Under the pieces are notes generated by a model. It searched no databases. It was not told the DNA's origin and saw only the letters and a list, made by a program, of their open reading frames with translations. Shown here one piece after another: positions 9,961 to 18,729 of a stretch of DNA of 64,000 bases; positions within the stretch are counted from its first letter, which is position 1, and each line of letters starts with the position of its first letter. Both the position numbers and the translations under genes were made by a program. Source of the stretch: DASWJZ01 sp963792885 (GTDB taxonomy: Bacteria > Pseudomonadota > Alphaproteobacteria > Rhizobiales > Afifellaceae); assembly GCA_963792885.1 (NCBI GenBank), contig CAWBXX010000001.1, positions 434,001 to 498,000 on the forward strand, in the 5' to 3' direction.

Positions 9961-10902
9961 CTAGCTGAAGCGGATGCGCGGGTTCAGGAAGGTGTAGCCC
10001 ACGTCCGAGATGAGCTGTGAGATGACGGCGACGAGAACGGCGGCGAGCGTCGCGGCCTGCACGACGTAAAGATCGCCGAAGAGCGCGGCGTCGAGCAGGA
10101 GCTTTCCGAAACCGGAGTACTGGAAGAAGACTTCGACAACCACGACACCCGACAGCAGCCAGTTGAGCTGCAGCACGATCACCGTGAAGGGCGCTATCAA
10201 AGCGTTGCGAAGCACGTGCTTCATGATCACGCGGCGATAGGGGATGCCCTTCAGCACCGCCGTTCGGATGTATTGCGAGGTCATCACCTCCGCTACGGAA
10301 GCGCGCGTCATGCGCGCCACGTAGCCGAAATCGTAGAGGACCAGCGTCAGCACCGGGAGCACGATGTATATGAGTCCGTCGCCCTTCGATTTCGCCGGCA
10401 GCCAACCGAGCCCGAGCGCAAAGACGACGGTGAGGATGATCGCCGTGGCGATCTCCGGAATTGAGGTGAAGAGCACGGAGACGAAGGTGATAGCGCGATC
10501 CTGCACCTTACCTTCGCGGATGCCGGCGAGAACGCCGGTTATGAGCGCGAGCGGGATCATCAGCGCGAAGACCCAGAAGGCCAGGATGCCTGTCTTGATC
10601 AGCGCATGGCCGAGCAGGAAGCCGACATCGGCATTCTTCTGGAAGGAGCGTCCGAAATCGCCGTGCGCGAGTCCCCACACCCATTTTCCGTAGCGGGCGT
10701 AGATCGGGACGTTCAGCCCCTTCGACTCAAGCCACTTCTCGTAGTCGGCTTCAGTCAGCGTCGCGACCGCGAAGCCGCCGAGCTCGTTGACCGCGAGCTG
10801 CTTCTTGAATTTCGGGCTGTCGAAAACAACGAAGAGGACAAGAGAGACGACGGCCATGATCAGAGCCATCTGCAGAAGTCGCTGCAGGATGAGCTTCAGC
10901 AT
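9961..10902 (-). CDS. ABC transporter permease, DppB family
   Basis: This 313-residue permease has the DppB layout: one N-terminal helix (MLKLILQRLLQMALIMAVVS), a periplasmic stretch, and five further helices. The cytoplasmic loop contains YIRTAVLKGIPYRRVIMKHVLRNA in two overlapping parts, the conserved EAA region. It is second in the leftward operon after the substrate-binding protein, from which it is separated by two strong hairpins. The family normally imports peptides, nickel or other small solutes. The neighbours suggest a methylated amine here. Confidence 0.88.
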   Translation of the reverse strand: MLKLILQRLLQMALIMAVVSLVLFVVFDSPKFKKQLAVNELGGFAVATLTEADYEKWLESKGLNVPIYARYGKWVWGLAHGDFGRSFQKNADVGFLLGHALIKTGILAFWVFALMIPLALITGVLAGIREGKVQDRAITFVSVLFTSIPEIATAIILTVVFALGLGWLPAKSKGDGLIYIVLPVLTLVLYDFGYVARMTRASVAEVMTSQYIRTAVLKGIPYRRVIMKHVLRNALIAPFTVIVLQLNWLLSGVVVVEVFFQYSGFGKLLLDAALFGDLYVVQAATLAAVLVAVISQLISDVGYTFLNPRIRFS

Positions 10903-10936
10903 CGTCCGCCGCCCCCGTTCTTCTCTTACCCCTCAG

Positions 10937-10989
10937 GAGCCGGCGGCGCCCCGCCGGCTCGCGAAGCCCGCGCCCGTATTCCGGGCGCG
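10937..10989 (-). promoter_or_regulatory. Two perfect hairpins between binding-protein and permease genes
   Basis: Hairpin 1 has 10-base perfect arms (GAGCCGGCGG at 10937-10946 and its complement at 10951-10960, loop CGCC). Hairpin 2 has 8-base perfect arms (10969-10976 and 10982-10989). Both lie just after the binding-protein stop and have no T tract. Stem-loops in this place in ABC operons commonly protect the binding-protein mRNA and limit read-through to the permease genes. That role is inferred. Confidence 0.7.
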
Positions 10990-11002
10990 AGCCGGGAGTC
11001 CG

Positions 11003-12643
11003 TCAGGACTCGATCCAGACCTTGTTGAACTGATGGTACTGGGTCGGATGGGGCGGGTAGTTGTGCACCTTGTTGGTCGTGATCGTGTAGACCGGCCTCC
11101 AGATCGGCTGGACCATGATGGCGTCGTCCTGGAGGATCTTCTCCACCGGCTCCATCAGCGCCCGCCGCGCTTCGACGTCGAGCGTGGCCTCGGCCGCGTC
11201 GAGATGCTTTTCCCACTCCGGATTTGAGTAGCCGGTCTCATTCCAGGCGACACCGGTGCGATAGGCGAGCGAGAGGACCATCGTTCCGAGCGGGCGATGT
11301 GTCCAGGACGTGGCGCCGAACGGCGTCTGGGTCCAGATTTCCCAGTATTTCGAGGCAGGCATCACGTTGACGTTGAGCGTGATCCCGGCCTCCTTGAGCT
11401 GGTCGCGCATCGCCTCGGCAACGGCCTGGTGCCAGGGGCCGTCGGTATTGCCCACGTCGATGGTGACCTCCAGCCCTTCTTTACCGGCTTCCTTCAACAG
11501 CGCCTTGGCGGCTTCGACGTCGCGCACAAGCGGCGGCAGTGCGAAATATTCCGGATGGATCGGCGCGACGTGGTGGTTCTCGGCGACGTCGCCGGCCTCA
11601 CCGAAGATCAGCGTCCGCAAGACGGAGTTGTCGACGGATTTGACGATGGCCTGACGCACGCGTTTGTCCGTGAACGGCTCCTCCGTGACATGGAAGCGGC
11701 AGCACACGGTCTGCGCGGTGCGCGCTGCGATGATCGTCCCGTCGATCGACTGCGCGAGCGGCATCTGCTCGATGCCGAACTGGTAGATCGCGTCGGCTTC
11801 GCCGGACGCAAACGCCGTCAGCTGGTTGTCGGCGTCGTAGTGCAGGTAGTGGATCTCGTCGAGATAGACGTCGCCGCCCCAATAGGGACCGTCGCGGCGC
11901 TTGAGGATCGCCTTGTCCGCCACGGCGAACTCGGTGAGCTGATAAGGGCCGGTGCCGACGTGGTTCTCGGAGAAGGGCGCCTGGAAGCCGCGGTGCACGA
12001 TCGCCGTTGGGTAGTTGTAAAGATCCTCCGGCACCGACAACACCGACTTCGTCAGGTGCAGCACGACGGTGTGATCGTCGACCTGCTCAAGCGAGCCCTC
12101 GATCATGCGCGACACCATCTTGGCCGAGCCGTCGTCGTTCTTCTCGCCCGAATCGACCTGCTCGGTCATCGCGGCGAAAGTGGAGAGGCCGGCATTGGAC
12201 GAGGCGATCGCCGGATCCATCCAGCGGGTGAAGTTGAACATCACGTCTTCGGCCGTGAAGTCGTCACCGTTCGACCACTTGACGCCTTGGCGAAGATGCA
12301 GCGTCCAGCTCTTCAGATCGTCTGAGGCTTCCCAGCTCTCCGCCAGCATGGGATGCGTGACGTTCTCCGGATCGGTGAAGGCGATGTATTCCAGCATCTG
12401 GCGGCTGACATTCGACATCTGCGTCCACGAATAGTTCGCCGGGTCTTCCATCTTCTGGATTTCCATGGCGACGCGGAGGATGCCGCCCTTCTTCGCGTTC
12501 GGATCATCCATGAAGGGGAGCATGCCCGCCTGCGCGTATGCCGGAGCAGGCAACCCCGCCATCGCGTATGCGGCGCCTGCCGCCACGCCCGTCAGAGCCG
12601 CTACTCGAATAAATTCACGTCGGCTCAGGCGCCCGCGCTCCAT
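11003..12643 (-). CDS. ABC transporter substrate-binding protein, family 5 (Tat-exported)
   Basis: This 546-residue extracytoplasmic solute receptor has a twin-arginine signal (SRREFIRVAALTGVAAGAAY) and the family-5 (oligopeptide/nickel) fold. Recognisable phrases include LAESWEASDDLKSWTLHLRQ, FTAEDVMFNFTRW, VGTGPYQL and FTDKRVRQAI. It is the first gene of the leftward operon and divergent from the mttB-like gene. The Tat signal suggests export in folded form. The substrate is unknown. Linkage to a quaternary-amine demethylase makes a betaine-like ligand a reasonable hypothesis. Confidence 0.88.
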   Translation of the reverse strand: MERGRLSRREFIRVAALTGVAAGAAYAMAGLPAPAYAQAGMLPFMDDPNAKKGGILRVAMEIQKMEDPANYSWTQMSNVSRQMLEYIAFTDPENVTHPMLAESWEASDDLKSWTLHLRQGVKWSNGDDFTAEDVMFNFTRWMDPAIASSNAGLSTFAAMTEQVDSGEKNDDGSAKMVSRMIEGSLEQVDDHTVVLHLTKSVLSVPEDLYNYPTAIVHRGFQAPFSENHVGTGPYQLTEFAVADKAILKRRDGPYWGGDVYLDEIHYLHYDADNQLTAFASGEADAIYQFGIEQMPLAQSIDGTIIAARTAQTVCCRFHVTEEPFTDKRVRQAIVKSVDNSVLRTLIFGEAGDVAENHHVAPIHPEYFALPPLVRDVEAAKALLKEAGKEGLEVTIDVGNTDGPWHQAVAEAMRDQLKEAGITLNVNVMPASKYWEIWTQTPFGATSWTHRPLGTMVLSLAYRTGVAWNETGYSNPEWEKHLDAAEATLDVEARRALMEPVEKILQDDAIMVQPIWRPVYTITTNKVHNYPPHPTQYHQFNKVWIES

Positions 12644-13003
12644 GAGCTCGAACGCCTCCTTCGCTTTCGGATGGAGATCTTTTAGAAGACGCCATCTTCG
12701 CTTCTCCCTTTTTCAAGGCGGCAATGCCGCCCGTGTTTCACCAGGGATGCCCGCATCCCTGATCTTTCGGGGATCGCGTGCTCCGTTTGGAGCGGAGCCT
12801 AGCATGCGAGGGGCGCAAACGCGCAAGCCGCCGAACGGCTTTTGCTTTCGCAGTGTCGTGAAGTGATTAGCGGATGTCGCGATCAGATCGTTTCCGCGGC
12901 TTGATTCCGCTTTGGTAGCAAAGGGCGGCCGCAGGGTGGTTGCTTCATCGCGCAACACGAATGGGCCGTGCTTAGGGCAGCGGGCCTCGCAGGAAGGCGT
13001 CCA
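12644..13003. promoter_or_regulatory. Divergent promoter region with leader hairpins
   Basis: This 360-base gap separates the binding-protein gene from the mttB-like gene. Two hairpins are visible on the binding-protein side: GGCGGC at 12717-12722 with its complement at 12726-12731, and CAGGGATG at 12742-12749 with its complement at 12754-12761. AGGAAGG at 12991-12997 is a good ribosome site for the ATG at 13004. I could not define -35/-10 boxes with confidence. The hairpins could form in the 5' leader of the transporter mRNA. Confidence 0.45.
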
Positions 13004-14572
13004 ATGCTGGAGGCGGGCGACGAGCCTTCGCAACGCCGCGCGCGACGGGCCGGCGGCCGCGCCGGGAACCTGCGCCGCGGAGGCGGCGCTATCCAGCAAA
13101 TGCCGTGGACGATTCCCTCCAACCCCGACCGGCCGACCGAGCCGCTCGACGAGGAGGCTGTCGAGCGCGTCCACAATGGCGCGATGCGCATTCTGGAGGA
13201 GATCGGCATTCTCTTCCTGAACGACGAAGCGCTAAGCGTCTTCAAGCAGGCCGGCTGCGACGTCGATATGGGCGAGCAGCGCGTCAAGATGGACCGCGCC
13301 TTCGTGATGGAGCAGGTGAAGAAAGCGCCCTCCTCCTTCACCATCACGCCGCGCAACCCGGAGCGGGTCGTCACCGTCGGCGGCGACTCCATGCTCTTCG
13401 TCAACGTGTCGAGCCCGCCGAACGCCATGGACCTCGACCGCGGACGACGGCCTGGCGACCGCGAGAGCTTCCGCGACCTCATGAAGCTGACGCAGTATTT
13501 CAACTGCATCCATCTGGCGGGCGGCTATCCGGTCGAGCCGATCGATATCCACGCATCGATCCGCCACCTCGATGCGATCCACGACAAGCTCGTGCTGACC
13601 GACAAGGTCGTGCACGCCTATTCGCTCGGCAAGGAACGCGTCGAAGATGCGATGGAGATGGTCAGGATCGCCGGGGGGCTCAGCCACGAGGAATTCGAGG
13701 CGACGCCGCGGATGTACACGAACATCAACTCGTCATCGCCGCTCAAGCACGACTTTCCGATGCTCGACGGCGCGATGCGGCTCGCGCGCCGCGGCCAGCC
13801 GGTCATCGTGACCCCCTTCACACTATCGGGCGCGATGGCCCCGGTGACGATCACGGGCGCCGTCGCGCAGCAGACGGCGGAGGCGCTCTGCCTCGTTGCG
13901 CTCCTGCAATTGATCCGGCCGGGCACGCCCGTGGTCTACGGCTCGTTCACCTCCAACGTCGACATGAAGTCGGGCGCACCGGCCTTCGGCACGCCGGAAT
14001 ATATGCGCGCAACGCAAATCTCCGGGCAGATGGCGCGCCATTACGGCCTGCCGCTTCGCGCCTCGAACGCCTGCGCGGCGAATGCGCCGGACGGTCAGGC
14101 GGTGTGGGAGAGCGTCTTCTCACTTTGGGCCTGCGTCACCGCGAAAGCGAACGTCGTCTATCATGCCGCCGGATGGCTCGAAGGCGGGCTGACCGCGTCT
14201 TACGAGAAGTTCGTGATGGACTGCGAGACGTTGCAGCAGGTCATGCACTACATGAAGCCGGTGCCGGTCACCGACGACGACGTTGCGGTGGAAGCGATCC
14301 GCGACGTCGGCCCGCGCGGGCATTTCTTCGGCGCCGCCCATACGCAGGCGCGCTACGAGACGGCGTTCTACAGTCCGTTCCTCTCCGACTGGCGCAATTT
14401 CGAGCGCTGGTCGCTCGACGGCGCGGTCCAGACGCCGGAACGCGCCAACCGCATCTGGAAGCAGATCCTGGCGGAATTCGAGCCGCCGCCGCTCGACCCG
14501 GCGATCGCGGAAGAACTGCAGAGCTTCGTGGAGCGCCGCAAGCGCGAAGGCGGCGCCCCGACGGACTTTTGA
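13004..14572 (+). CDS. MttB-superfamily (COG5598) methyltransferase, non-pyrrolysine, copy A
   Basis: This 522-residue member of the trimethylamine methyltransferase superfamily has no in-frame amber codon, so it is of the pyrrolysine-free type. Members of that type demethylate quaternary amines such as glycine betaine or proline betaine and pass the methyl group to a corrinoid protein. Shared family phrases include PVIVTPFTLSGAMAPVT, GAPAFGTPEY and HAAGWLEGGLT. The ATG at 13004 follows AGGAAGG; an upstream ATG-like start at 12968 lacks a site. Residues 11-28 form an Arg/Gly-rich N-terminal tail (QRRARRAGGRAGNLRRGG). It is followed after 35 bases by the dimethylglycine-dehydrogenase-like gene. 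The exact substrate is unknown. Confidence 0.88.
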   Translation: MLEAGDEPSQRRARRAGGRAGNLRRGGGAIQQMPWTIPSNPDRPTEPLDEEAVERVHNGAMRILEEIGILFLNDEALSVFKQAGCDVDMGEQRVKMDRAFVMEQVKKAPSSFTITPRNPERVVTVGGDSMLFVNVSSPPNAMDLDRGRRPGDRESFRDLMKLTQYFNCIHLAGGYPVEPIDIHASIRHLDAIHDKLVLTDKVVHAYSLGKERVEDAMEMVRIAGGLSHEEFEATPRMYTNINSSSPLKHDFPMLDGAMRLARRGQPVIVTPFTLSGAMAPVTITGAVAQQTAEALCLVALLQLIRPGTPVVYGSFTSNVDMKSGAPAFGTPEYMRATQISGQMARHYGLPLRASNACAANAPDGQAVWESVFSLWACVTAKANVVYHAAGWLEGGLTASYEKFVMDCETLQQVMHYMKPVPVTDDDVAVEAIRDVGPRGHFFGAAHTQARYETAFYSPFLSDWRNFERWSLDGAVQTPERANRIWKQILAEFEPPPLDPAIAEELQSFVERRKREGGAPTDF

Positions 14573-14607
14573 GACATCGTTTTGGCAGGCTGGGAGGCTG
14601 ACCGCCG

Positions 14608-17037
14608 ATGAAATCGCATACCCAGGTCGTCATCATCGGCGGCGGCGTCGTCGGCTGCTCCGTGCTCTATCATCTGACCAAGGCCGGCTGGAAAGACGTG
14701 ACGCTGATCGAGCGGAGCGAGCTGACGTCCGGCTCAAGCTGGCACGCGGCCGGCGGCTTCCACACGCTGAACTCCGACCCGAACGTCGCGAAGCTGCAGG
14801 CCTATACGGTGGGGCTGTACAAGGAGATCGAAGCGATCTCCGGCCAATCGTGCGGCCTGCATCTGACCGGCGGGCTGCAGCTCGCCGACACGCCGGAGCG
14901 GCTCGACTGGCTGAAGATGGCGCATGCGCGCGGGCGCTATCTCGGCATGGAGACGGAGATCATCTCCGCGGCGGAAGCCAAGAGGCTCCTGCCGCTCATC
15001 GACGAAAAGTACGTCGTCGGCGCACTGTGGGACCCGATCGAAGGCCACCTCGATCCCTACGGCACCACGCACGCTTATGCGAAGTCGGCGCGGATCGCCG
15101 GTGCGGAGATCGTGCTCCACAATCGCGTGACGGAGCTCGTGCACAACATCGACGGCACGTGGAAGGTCGTGACCGAGCAAGGCACGATCGAAGCGGAGCA
15201 TGTCGTCAACGCCGGCGGGCTCTGGGCGCGGGAGATCGGCCGCATGGTCGGGCTTGAGCTGCCCGTGCTTGCCATGGAGCACCACTACATCCTGACGGAG
15301 GACATGCCGGAGGTCGCCGAGCTCGTGCGCGAGACCGGCAAGGAGATGGTCCACGCCATCGATTTCTCCGGCGAAATCTATACGCGGCAGGAGCGGCAGG
15401 GCCTGCTCCTCGGCACCTACGAGAAGGAGGCGACGCCGTGGTCGCCGAAGGAGACGCCGTGGGACTTCGGGCAGGATCTGCTCGAGCCGAACCTCGACCG
15501 CATCGCGCCGTCGCTGGAAGTCGGCTTCAAGCATTTCCCGGCGCTGGAGAAGACAGGCATCCGTCGGATCGTCAACGGGCCCTTCACCTTCGCGCCGGAC
15601 GGCAATCCGCTCGTCGGCCCGGTGAAAGGGGTCAGGAATTTCTGGTGCGCCTGCGCCGTCATGGCTGGTTTCAGCCAGGGTGGCGGCGTCGGCCTCGCGC
15701 TGTCGAACTGGATGATCGACGGCGATCCGGGCTTCGACGTCTGGGCGATGGACGTCGCCCGCTTCGGCGACTGGGCGACGCTCGGCTACACCAACGCCAA
15801 GGTGCGCGAGAACTATTCGCGGCGCTTCCGCATCCGCTTTCCGAACGAGGAGCTTCCCGCCGCGCGGCCGATGCAGACGACCGCGCTCTACGACAAGATG
15901 GTCGCGCAGGGCGCGGTCATGGGCGACTCGTGGGGGCTGGAGACCCCGCTCTGGTTCGCGCCGAAGGGCGTCGAGCCGAAGGACATCGTCTCCTTCCGTC
16001 GCTCCAACGATTTCCCGCACGTGAAAGCTGAATGCCGCGCTGTGCGCGAGCGCGTCGGCATCACCGAAATCGCGAACTTCGCCAAATATTCGATTACCGG
16101 GCCGGGCGCCGAAGCGTTCCTCTCGCGACTGATGACAAACCGCATGCCGAAAACCGGGCGGATCATGCTCAGCCCGATGCTGAACGAGAAAGGCAAGCTT
16201 ATCGGCGACTTCACCATCGCCAAAGCCGGTGACGACCGCTTCATGATGTGGGGATCGAGCCAGGCGCAGATATATCACATGCGCTGGTTTGAGCGGCATC
16301 TGCCCGCCGACAAGTCCGTCGCGATCCGCCCGCTCGGCATGGATCTCGTCGGTCTGTCAATCGCCGGCCCGCGCGCCCGCGACGTGCTTGCCAAGCTCAC
16401 GGACGAGGACGTGTCGAGTGCGGCTTTCCGCTTTCTCGATTTCCGCGAGACGAACCTCGCGTCCGTGCCGGTGATGCTGAACCGCGTCACCTATACCGGC
16501 GATCTCGGCTACGAGATCTGGGTCGCGCCCGAATATCAGCGCCGCCTCTACGAGAAGGTCATGGAGGCGGGCGCGGAGTTCGGCATCGCAAATTTCGGAA
16601 TGCGCGCCCTCCTCTCGCTGCGCCTCGAAAAGAACTGGCCGACCTGGTTCCGCGAGCTCCGCCCAATCTACGGGCCCTTTGAGGCGGATGTCGGCCGTTT
16701 CGTCGACCTGAAGAAGAACGATTTCATCGGGCGCGAGAAGGCGGCCGAAGAGAAGGAGAGTGGCGGCATACTCCGCCGCGTCACCTTCGCTGTCGACGCC
16801 GACGACGCCGATGTCTTGGGCGACGAACCGATCTGGCACGACGGCAAGGTGGTCGGCTGGGTCACGTCAGGCGGATATGCGCACACCGTCGAGCGCTCGC
16901 TCGCGCAAGGCTATGTGCCGAAGGAGCTGGTCGCGAACGGCGGCGACTTCGAGATCGAGATTCTCGGCGACCGTCGTCGCGCTGCGATCGAGCCCGAGCC
17001 GCTCTTCGATCCGGAAGGCGCTCGGATGCGTGGGTAG
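14608..17037 (+). CDS. Dimethylglycine/sarcosine dehydrogenase-like FAD and folate enzyme
   Basis: The protein has 809 residues in three parts. An N-terminal FAD (DAO) domain carries the dinucleotide motif IIGGGVVGCS. GSSWHAAGG follows, with His46 at the place of covalent FAD attachment in dimethylglycine dehydrogenase. From about residue 430 there are GcvT-type folate-binding domains (PGAEAFLSRLMTNRMP, YTGDLGYEIW, VTSGGYAHTV). Such enzymes oxidatively demethylate N-methyl amines and pass the one-carbon unit to tetrahydrofolate. GGGAGG precedes the ATG. Placed directly after mttB copy A, it could remove the next methyl group from the tertiary amine that MttB leaves behind. Confidence 0.88.
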   Translation: MKSHTQVVIIGGGVVGCSVLYHLTKAGWKDVTLIERSELTSGSSWHAAGGFHTLNSDPNVAKLQAYTVGLYKEIEAISGQSCGLHLTGGLQLADTPERLDWLKMAHARGRYLGMETEIISAAEAKRLLPLIDEKYVVGALWDPIEGHLDPYGTTHAYAKSARIAGAEIVLHNRVTELVHNIDGTWKVVTEQGTIEAEHVVNAGGLWAREIGRMVGLELPVLAMEHHYILTEDMPEVAELVRETGKEMVHAIDFSGEIYTRQERQGLLLGTYEKEATPWSPKETPWDFGQDLLEPNLDRIAPSLEVGFKHFPALEKTGIRRIVNGPFTFAPDGNPLVGPVKGVRNFWCACAVMAGFSQGGGVGLALSNWMIDGDPGFDVWAMDVARFGDWATLGYTNAKVRENYSRRFRIRFPNEELPAARPMQTTALYDKMVAQGAVMGDSWGLETPLWFAPKGVEPKDIVSFRRSNDFPHVKAECRAVRERVGITEIANFAKYSITGPGAEAFLSRLMTNRMPKTGRIMLSPMLNEKGKLIGDFTIAKAGDDRFMMWGSSQAQIYHMRWFERHLPADKSVAIRPLGMDLVGLSIAGPRARDVLAKLTDEDVSSAAFRFLDFRETNLASVPVMLNRVTYTGDLGYEIWVAPEYQRRLYEKVMEAGAEFGIANFGMRALLSLRLEKNWPTWFRELRPIYGPFEADVGRFVDLKKNDFIGREKAAEEKESGGILRRVTFAVDADDADVLGDEPIWHDGKVVGWVTSGGYAHTVERSLAQGYVPKELVANGGDFEIEILGDRRRAAIEPEPLFDPEGARMRG

Positions 17038-17071
17038 GCCGCGCATCGCTGTTCCGTGACCCACGCCCCGC

Positions 17072-17494
17072 CTAGTCTTCAGGCAGGAACGCCGGATTGA
17101 AGAGGATTTCCCAAATATGGCCGTCGGGATCCTGAAAATAGCCGGCATAACCGCCCCAGAACGTCTTCCGCGCCGGCATCGTGATGCTCGCTCCCGCCTG
17201 CTCGGCCTGAGCCATCACCTGGTCAACCTCGGCTTCACTGGACACGTTGTGCCCGATGCTGAATTCAGTGGGGCTGTGCGGCGTTGGCTCGATTCCGGCG
17301 TCGCGTCCGAGGTCGCTGCGCGGGAATAGGGCAAGCAAGTTGCCGCCCTCAAGGCGGAAAAACACGACCGCGCCATGCTCGAACTCCTGCCCGACGATGC
17401 CGTCGGTCCGCAGGCCGAGGCCTTCGCGATAGAATTTCAACGACTTCTCGAGATCGTCTACCCCGAGCGTTAATATGCCAAATCGCGCTCGCAT
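17072..17494 (-). CDS. VOC (glyoxalase/bleomycin-resistance) family protein
   Basis: This is a 140-residue single VOC module. It begins MRARFGILTLGVDDLEKSLK and ends with GYFQDPDGHIWEILFNPAF, containing the metal-type Glu near the C-terminus. VOC proteins bind a metal and act as lyases, dioxygenases or resistance proteins, and no specific activity can be assigned here. It is divergent from the AraC-type regulator, a frequent pairing, with 194 bases between them. Confidence 0.85.
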   Translation of the reverse strand: MRARFGILTLGVDDLEKSLKFYREGLGLRTDGIVGQEFEHGAVVFFRLEGGNLLALFPRSDLGRDAGIEPTPHSPTEFSIGHNVSSEAEVDQVMAQAEQAGASITMPARKTFWGGYAGYFQDPDGHIWEILFNPAFLPED

Positions 17495-17688
17495 CGCTCT
17501 TCTCCTTTGCCAATGCTTATTCGGTCCCTCGCCAGAGGCGAGATGGCGGCGGACCATAAGTGGCGAAAATGCCGAATGTGGCAGTGCGGGGATTGAACGA
17601 ATCGGCCAGGACGCGGCTGCAGGCGCCGCCCGCAGGAGGCGGGTGCCAGAATGACGCTTAGAATCATATGAACGGCGGAGCGTGACGC

Positions 17689-18540
17689 ATGGACTCTGTT
17701 CCCGCACGCGCAGTTGGAGAGTTTCGTCATTGGTCGGTGACGACGGCAGGTCATCGAGCGTTCTCCTCGATATGGGCCCACAGACTTCCTGAGAATGGTG
17801 CGGCACCGATCGCGGTTGCGTCCGACGGAACGATCGACCTGCAATGGATCGGCCACGCATTCAGAGTCGCCGGCCCCGACAGGGAAGCGGTGATCGAGGA
17901 TCTACCCGCCGGAGCACTTGTAATCGGATTCCGATTCCGGCCCGCCGCAGCCGCGGCGTGGCTCGGAATCGCTGCCTGTGAGATCGCCGATCAGCGGCCC
18001 GAGCTTGAGGCCTTGTGGGGCACTCGCGCGCGGCGCGCTGCGATGGACGTAGCTGACGAGAGGAACATCGACCGACTCGTTCGGTCGCTTCAGGCCGTCG
18101 TTGGTCGGATGGCGCCTGAATTCGAGAGCGCCGATCAGGAGATGCGGGCGGCCTATGGGTTCGTCGCCGCCGGCGCTTCGCCCAGCACAACGCTTGTTCC
18201 CTGGCTCGGCCGCGCTCTCGGCATCAGCGAGAGGACATTGCGTCGCCGCTTCGAGGAAATCTTTGGCTATGGACCGAAGACCTTGGACCGCATCCTCCGA
18301 TATCAGCGCTATCTTCGTTTGGCGGAGAAGTCATCGGAAAGCACGGCCATTCTCGCGGTCGAAGCCGGTTATTCCGATCAGGCACACCTCGTCCGCGAGA
18401 GCCGCCGCCTAACCGGAAGCACGCCGCGCCAGCTTGCGCGTCTGTCGCGCGCGCAGTCCGACATGCCGGCGGCGTTCTCGGCCGCGGGAATGCTCTCAGG
18501 TAGCCTGCCAACACCAGACCACCGACAGCGGCGATGTTGA
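17689..18540 (+). CDS. AraC-family transcriptional regulator
   Basis: This 283-residue regulator has an N-terminal sensor domain of the DUF6597 type (HRAFSSIWAHRLPENGAAP, IDLQWIG). The C-terminal AraC double helix-turn-helix is marked by LGISERTLRRRFEEIFGYGP and VEAGYSDQAHLVRESRRLTG. It probably controls the divergent VOC gene and perhaps itself. The inducer is unknown. The C-terminal 25 residues are low-complexity and likely disordered. Confidence 0.85.
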   Translation: MDSVPARAVGEFRHWSVTTAGHRAFSSIWAHRLPENGAAPIAVASDGTIDLQWIGHAFRVAGPDREAVIEDLPAGALVIGFRFRPAAAAAWLGIAACEIADQRPELEALWGTRARRAAMDVADERNIDRLVRSLQAVVGRMAPEFESADQEMRAAYGFVAAGASPSTTLVPWLGRALGISERTLRRRFEEIFGYGPKTLDRILRYQRYLRLAEKSSESTAILAVEAGYSDQAHLVRESRRLTGSTPRQLARLSRAQSDMPAAFSAAGMLSGSLPTPDHRQRRC

Positions 18541-18729
18541 GTGGGAAAGATCCGGGAGGCGCAAGGATGCGTGGCTAGGCCGCGTTCTCAGGTATTTCCC
18601 TTCATCAAACGCGGACAGTTTCTTGAACGGCCGTAGATGATGCCGGAAGCTGGGATCTTCCCTGACGGCGCTTGCAGTGTCGTGCCTCGCAATCCATAAA
18701 CTTGGCGGCAGAACGGTTCGGAGGCTGGC

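Noticed and set aside
13004..14572. Pyrrolysine-type MttB
   Set aside because: No in-frame TAG interrupts either MttB-family gene, so both belong to the pyrrolysine-free branch.
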